NCBI GenBank assembly: GCA_027295645.1 | Contig: JAPUKM010000094.1 | Span: 1-16,836 of the forward strand | From: Chloroflexota bacterium | GTDB taxonomy: Bacteria > Chloroflexota > Dehalococcoidia > Lucifugimonadales > JAPUKM01 | Direction: 5' to 3' | DNA: 16,836 nt | Translations under genes and position numbers: made by a program | The notes under the pieces: model-generated | Told to the model about the DNA's origin: nothing | The model's database searches: none | The model's input: the letters and a program-made list of their open reading frames with translations, nothing else | Part shown: piece after piece, positions 14,282 to 16,836 of the stretch | Position numbering within the stretch: the first letter of the stretch is position 1 | Layout of the letters: each line of letters starts with the position of its first letter

Positions 14282-14536
14282 ATGGTAGCGAATGCCTACG
14301 TGTTGCTGACTGTGGAGCCCCAGAGGACGGGCGAAGTCCTCAAGCGTCTTCAAGCGATTCCCAGGGGGATAGTCCAGGAGGTGCTCGGCCCATACGACAT
14401 GGTTGTCGAACTGGCCGAAGACACCTCGGTTGACATTACGTCAACTATACGCAAGATCCGCTCCATTCCCGGCGTTATGAATACGGTCACGTGCATGTGG
14501 GTGGAGAGCGCCGATATCCAGGCCGGAGGGGAATAG
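14282..14536 (+). CDS. Stand-alone RAM domain (Lrp/AsnC effector-binding) protein
   Basis: An 84-residue protein matching only the C-terminal effector-binding domain of Lrp/AsnC regulators, with no DNA-binding helix-turn-helix. The alternating fold is clear: AYVLLTVEP (strand), RTGEVLKRLQAIPRGIVQEVLGPYDMVVEL (helix, strand, strand with the G-P-Y-D turn) and the helix DITSTIRKIRSIPGVMNTVTCMW. Such SRAM proteins form rings and bind amino acids; some modulate partner Lrp proteins. It has its own promoter, an AGGGGG ribosome site 5 bases before the ATG and a possible operator. It converges on the ABC-2 permease gene, with 9 bases between. Confidence 0.86.
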   Translation: MVANAYVLLTVEPQRTGEVLKRLQAIPRGIVQEVLGPYDMVVELAEDTSVDITSTIRKIRSIPGVMNTVTCMWVESADIQAGGE

Positions 14537-14545
14537 AGCCCCCCG

Positions 14546-15652
14546 CTATCTGAAGCGGAACAGCTTGACGGCGGCGACCGAGGAGATGGCCAGCCACCCC
14601 GCCAGCAACGCCAGGTCCGGCCACGTCTGCCAGATCGCGTCGCTGTCGATGGATACCTGGCGCATGGCGTCCAGCATCGGTGTCAGCGGCAGGAACCGGA
14701 CCACCTCCGGGAGAAAGCCCGGAAGTGAGGTCGTCGGGAAGAAGGTGCCCGAGAAGAACATCATGGGCCGCGCGATGACGTTTCCCAAGCCCGATGCCGC
14801 GGCGGGGGTGTTGACCCAGGCGGAGATGACGAATCCGATGTTCAGAAACACAACGGTCGCCAGGGCAACGATGAGGAAGAGCCAGAGTATATTGCCGTAG
14901 ACGTTCCCGCCGAAGACAAAGACTCCGACGGCCAGAATGATGGCCGCCTGGACCATTGCCAGCACAAGGTGCGCCAGAACCTCCGAGGCGAAGTACCGCC
15001 GTACTGAGAGGGGGGTGGCCAGAAGACGCTTGAGCATCTTCTGGCTGCGATAGGTGCTTATCTTAACCGCTATGAAGATGATGGAGTTGGTCATGATCCC
15101 CATGCCCACCAGGCCGATCAGCACCACATCAAAGTAGTCCACCTGGCGGACCTGTACCGCCTGCGGCGCAACCGCAATCAGCGGTTGCGCCCCCGCAAGC
15201 TGGAGGTTCAGGGAGTCCACCACCTGCCGGAGGACACCCAGCACCAGCTGGTATGTCCGGACGTCGGCCTGGTCGAAGTAGAGCGACAGGGCGATTGGCT
15301 CGGACGGCCTCTCCCCTGCGGGCGCTGTTCCGGGTTCCAACGCTTCCAGGGCCTGGGGGATCACCAGGACATAGTCCAGGTCGCCGTCCCCCAGCGCCCG
15401 GCGGGCCTCCTCCTGGTCGTCGCTGAAGTCGGCGTCGATCTTCAACGTCTCGATGCCGGAGAGCTCCTCACGGATGGCACGCGAGAGTTCGGTATTGGCC
15501 TCATCGATGATGGCCAGGTCCGCGGAGCCGACGCCCCCGATATCAAACAGCCCGAATACGGCCACAAACATAAGGGGGAAGGCCAGCGCCCAGAAGAGCG
15601 CTTGCCGGTCACGCACCATCATCTTCAAGTTGGCCGCCAGCAGTGCCAGCAC
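14546..15652 (-). CDS. ABC-2 type permease with a large extracytoplasmic loop
   Basis: A 368-residue membrane protein of the ABC2_membrane_3 (YhgE/DrrB-like) kind. One span near the N-terminus (FWALAFPLMFVAVFGLF), an outside domain of about 130 residues, then five more spans in the C-terminal half, including MGIMTNSIIFIAVKI and the block RPMMFFSGTFFPTTSLPGFL. The fusion of a substrate-loop to a permease half is typical of drug or lipid exporters. GTG 15652 was chosen because GGAGG lies 8 bases before it; TTG 15667 gives five more residues but no ribosome site. The upstream gene is ctaG-like, 51 bases away, and no ATPase gene is adjacent on either side, which is unusual. A strong inverted repeat lies inside the gene at 15165-15191. 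Confidence 0.82.
   Translation of the reverse strand: MLALLAANLKMMVRDRQALFWALAFPLMFVAVFGLFDIGGVGSADLAIIDEANTELSRAIREELSGIETLKIDADFSDDQEEARRALGDGDLDYVLVIPQALEALEPGTAPAGERPSEPIALSLYFDQADVRTYQLVLGVLRQVVDSLNLQLAGAQPLIAVAPQAVQVRQVDYFDVVLIGLVGMGIMTNSIIFIAVKISTYRSQKMLKRLLATPLSVRRYFASEVLAHLVLAMVQAAIILAVGVFVFGGNVYGNILWLFLIVALATVVFLNIGFVISAWVNTPAAASGLGNVIARPMMFFSGTFFPTTSLPGFLPEVVRFLPLTPMLDAMRQVSIDSDAIWQTWPDLALLAGWLAISSVAAVKLFRFR
15165..15191. repeat. 11-bp perfect inverted repeat inside the permease gene
   Basis: GGCGCAACCGC and GCGGTTGCGCC flank AATCA. It encodes part of the large outside loop (around GAQPLIAVAPQ). No T-run follows. It would form a stable mRNA hairpin in either direction; function unknown. 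Confidence 0.6.
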
Positions 15653-15703
15653 CGTTGAGACCTCCAAACGTTCTCTGGTACCTGAGGGTCGGGCCCGCAG
15701 AGG

Positions 15704-16537
15704 CTACCCGCGGTCGCCGGTGAGCGCCTCTCCGCCGTGCCCCCGGGCCAGTGTATCCGCACCCTCACGCCCGTACCAATTTAAAAACACCACGCCCATT
15801 GCCGCCAGGAACACTGCGGCTCCCAGGAGCTTCATAATCAGTCCACCGATCTGCTGGTCCACCAGGGCGGAGAGACCCCAGAGTCGCGGTACCTCGGCAT
15901 ACCAGGTGTACTTGACCTCTCCGGAGAAGGTGATCACCGCGCCCACGAATCCCGGCGGCAGGGAGAGGAAGAAGAGGTAGATCATCTGGACCGGATAGGA
16001 TGGCCGCGGCAGCTCCGGCAGCCGGCCCATAACCGGCCACCACATGATCACCGCCGTGGATATGAACAGCAGGTGCTCCAGCACGTGGAGGTTGTGGTGG
16101 CGCAGGGTCGCATCGTAGAGGGGCGGGAAGTGCCAGAGGGAAAAGACGGAGCTGAAGAGGATGAATGCCACTACGGGCGACGTCACGAACCGCGCGCTCC
16201 GCTCCACCGCGGAGTGGCGCAGCAGCGGCCGTAGGAGCCAGCCGGGCGTTCCCACTATCAACAGGGGCGGCACCACCATCATCAGGAGGAGGTGCTGCAC
16301 CATATGGGCGCTGAACAGAAAGTCGTCGCTGAGCTCGTGCAGGGGAGAGCTGATGGCGATGTACATGGCCGCCAGGCCCGCGTAGAAGAGTGCCGCGCTG
16401 CCGCGGGGCACTCGCTCCGCCCATCCGAACCGCCGGCGAAGGGGACCCACGCCCAGGAGATAGACCCCAGCCAAGAGCAACAGCCCGGTAACGATATCGG
16501 GGTGCCAGTGCCAGGTGGTCCAGGAGAATTCCGCCAC
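15704..16537 (-). CDS. ctaG: Heme-copper oxidase assembly factor of the caa3 CtaG type
   Basis: A 277-residue polytopic membrane protein matching the caa3_CtaG family, which helps build the copper centre of cytochrome oxidase. About seven spans are seen. Conserved marks: FLFSAHMVQHLLLMM (73-87, with H78 and H82), SLWHFPPLYDATLRHHNLHVLEHLLF (133-158, with H136, H151 and H155) and the late DQQIGGLIMK (227-236). The histidines on neighbouring spans suit a metal site. Start GTG 16537 has GAGAGGG 5 bases before. The gene has its own likely promoter at 16611-16638, and lies upstream of the ABC-2 permease gene. It implies a terminal oxidase elsewhere in the genome and so aerobic respiration. Confidence 0.9.
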   Translation of the reverse strand: MAEFSWTTWHWHPDIVTGLLLLAGVYLLGVGPLRRRFGWAERVPRGSAALFYAGLAAMYIAISSPLHELSDDFLFSAHMVQHLLLMMVVPPLLIVGTPGWLLRPLLRHSAVERSARFVTSPVVAFILFSSVFSLWHFPPLYDATLRHHNLHVLEHLLFISTAVIMWWPVMGRLPELPRPSYPVQMIYLFFLSLPPGFVGAVITFSGEVKYTWYAEVPRLWGLSALVDQQIGGLIMKLLGAAVFLAAMGVVFLNWYGREGADTLARGHGGEALTGDRG

Positions 16538-16610
16538 GTTTTCCCTCTCGGGGTCGCGTCACGCCCTATCTGCTGACACGGCCCGGCAGTCGCCAATTGA
16601 AAGCAGTGCT

Positions 16611-16638
16611 ATTGTACCAACCTCCAAGGGCAGGCCAA
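16611..16638 (-). promoter_or_regulatory. Candidate promoter for the ctaG-like gene
   Basis: Read leftward: TTGGCC (16633-16638), a 16-base spacer and TACAAT (16611-16616), the latter matching consensus at five of six positions. The leader to GTG 16537 would be about 65 bases. Confidence 0.5.
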
Positions 16639-16671
16639 CGGAGAGGGAGATGTGGGGAAAAAAGACTACGA

Positions 16672-16836
16672 CTATTCCACCTGGGATTGAGGGCTCCGCC
16701 GGGCAAACCATGCAGAGACGCCCAGAATGGCGAACGCCACGAGCAGCGCCCCAACGACGGCGTAGATCTCCTTCACGCTGGTTATCACCTCGTCCGCCTC
16801 GCAATGAAGCGCCTCCCCGGCCCCGGTGCACTCCCA
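16672..16836 (-). CDS. C-terminal end of an unrecognised membrane protein (partial, 5' end beyond window)
   Basis: The leftward frame enters at the window edge and runs 54 codons to TAG. It reads as a Cys-containing outside segment (two Cys, 8 residues apart: C3 and C12), a helix, one membrane span (IYAVVGALLVAFAILGV) and a short basic tail ending in QVE, so the C-terminus is probably cytoplasmic. A single C-terminal anchor after an outside domain is seen in many respiratory and copper-handling proteins, which would fit the ctaG-like neighbour, but no family is recognised. A T-rich run follows the stop, with no good hairpin. Confidence 0.55.
   Translation of the reverse strand, partial: WECTGAGEALHCEADEVITSVKEIYAVVGALLVAFAILGVSAWFARRSPQSQVE

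Noticed and set aside
15765..16562. A 265-codon leftward frame overlapping the ctaG-like gene
   Set aside because: It is a frame-shifted shadow of ctaG, whose membrane spans and motifs are clear in the other frame.

Overview
The window is GC-rich chromosomal DNA of a bacterium. The combination of genes (a short SpeD homologue coupled to an agmatinase, a CBS-less IMPDH-family protein, a Gld-type ABC operon with a DUF4340 protein, a stand-alone RAM-domain protein, a trypsin-like protease remnant and a caa3-type CtaG) most resembles Chloroflexota, perhaps Dehalococcoidia or the SAR202 group. This placement is inferred from gene content and protein style; no rRNA or other marker is present. No tRNA, rRNA, CRISPR array, insertion sequence or phage gene was found.

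Layout. Positions 1-3794 are a leftward block: speD-like decarboxylase, then agmatinase (stop and start overlap as ATGA), then a cysteine desulfurase with its own likely promoter, a small lipoprotein, and a polyprenol/dolichol kinase-family membrane protein cut by the left edge. A divergent intergenic region (3795-4051) carries two strong palindromes. Positions 4052-8076 are a tightly packed rightward operon: ABC ATPase, ABC-2 permease, GldG-like membrane protein and DUF4340 protein. Next is a well-formed promoter and an IMPDH-family gene whose start codon is problematic (about 8206 versus 8257). Positions 9363-9815, leftward, hold a 73-residue protein resembling the N-terminal domain of some trypsin-like proteins, a strong intrinsic terminator, and the C-terminal scrap of a trypsin-like protease.

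Rightward argF and der follow (9873-12158), then leftward genes for an HMG-CoA lyase-like enzyme and a RimI-like acetyltransferase. A divergent promoter pair precedes a stand-alone RAM (Lrp/AsnC effector-binding) protein at 14282. The right end is leftward again: a CtaG-like heme-copper oxidase assembly protein, an ABC-2 permease with no ATPase beside it, and the C-terminal end of an unrecognised membrane protein cut by the right edge.

How genes may work together: ArgF feeds arginine synthesis. Agmatinase makes putrescine from agmatine, so the coupled SpeD homologue may be an arginine decarboxylase rather than an AdoMet decarboxylase. The four-gene ABC operon is a self-contained export or envelope system of unknown substrate. 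CtaG points to aerobic respiration. I saw no clearly novel defence or mobile system. The points most worth following are the SpeD-agmatinase pair, the palindromes at 3859-3875 and 3967-4004, the IMPDH-family start, and the protease remnant with its terminator overlapping a possible ribosome-site switch.
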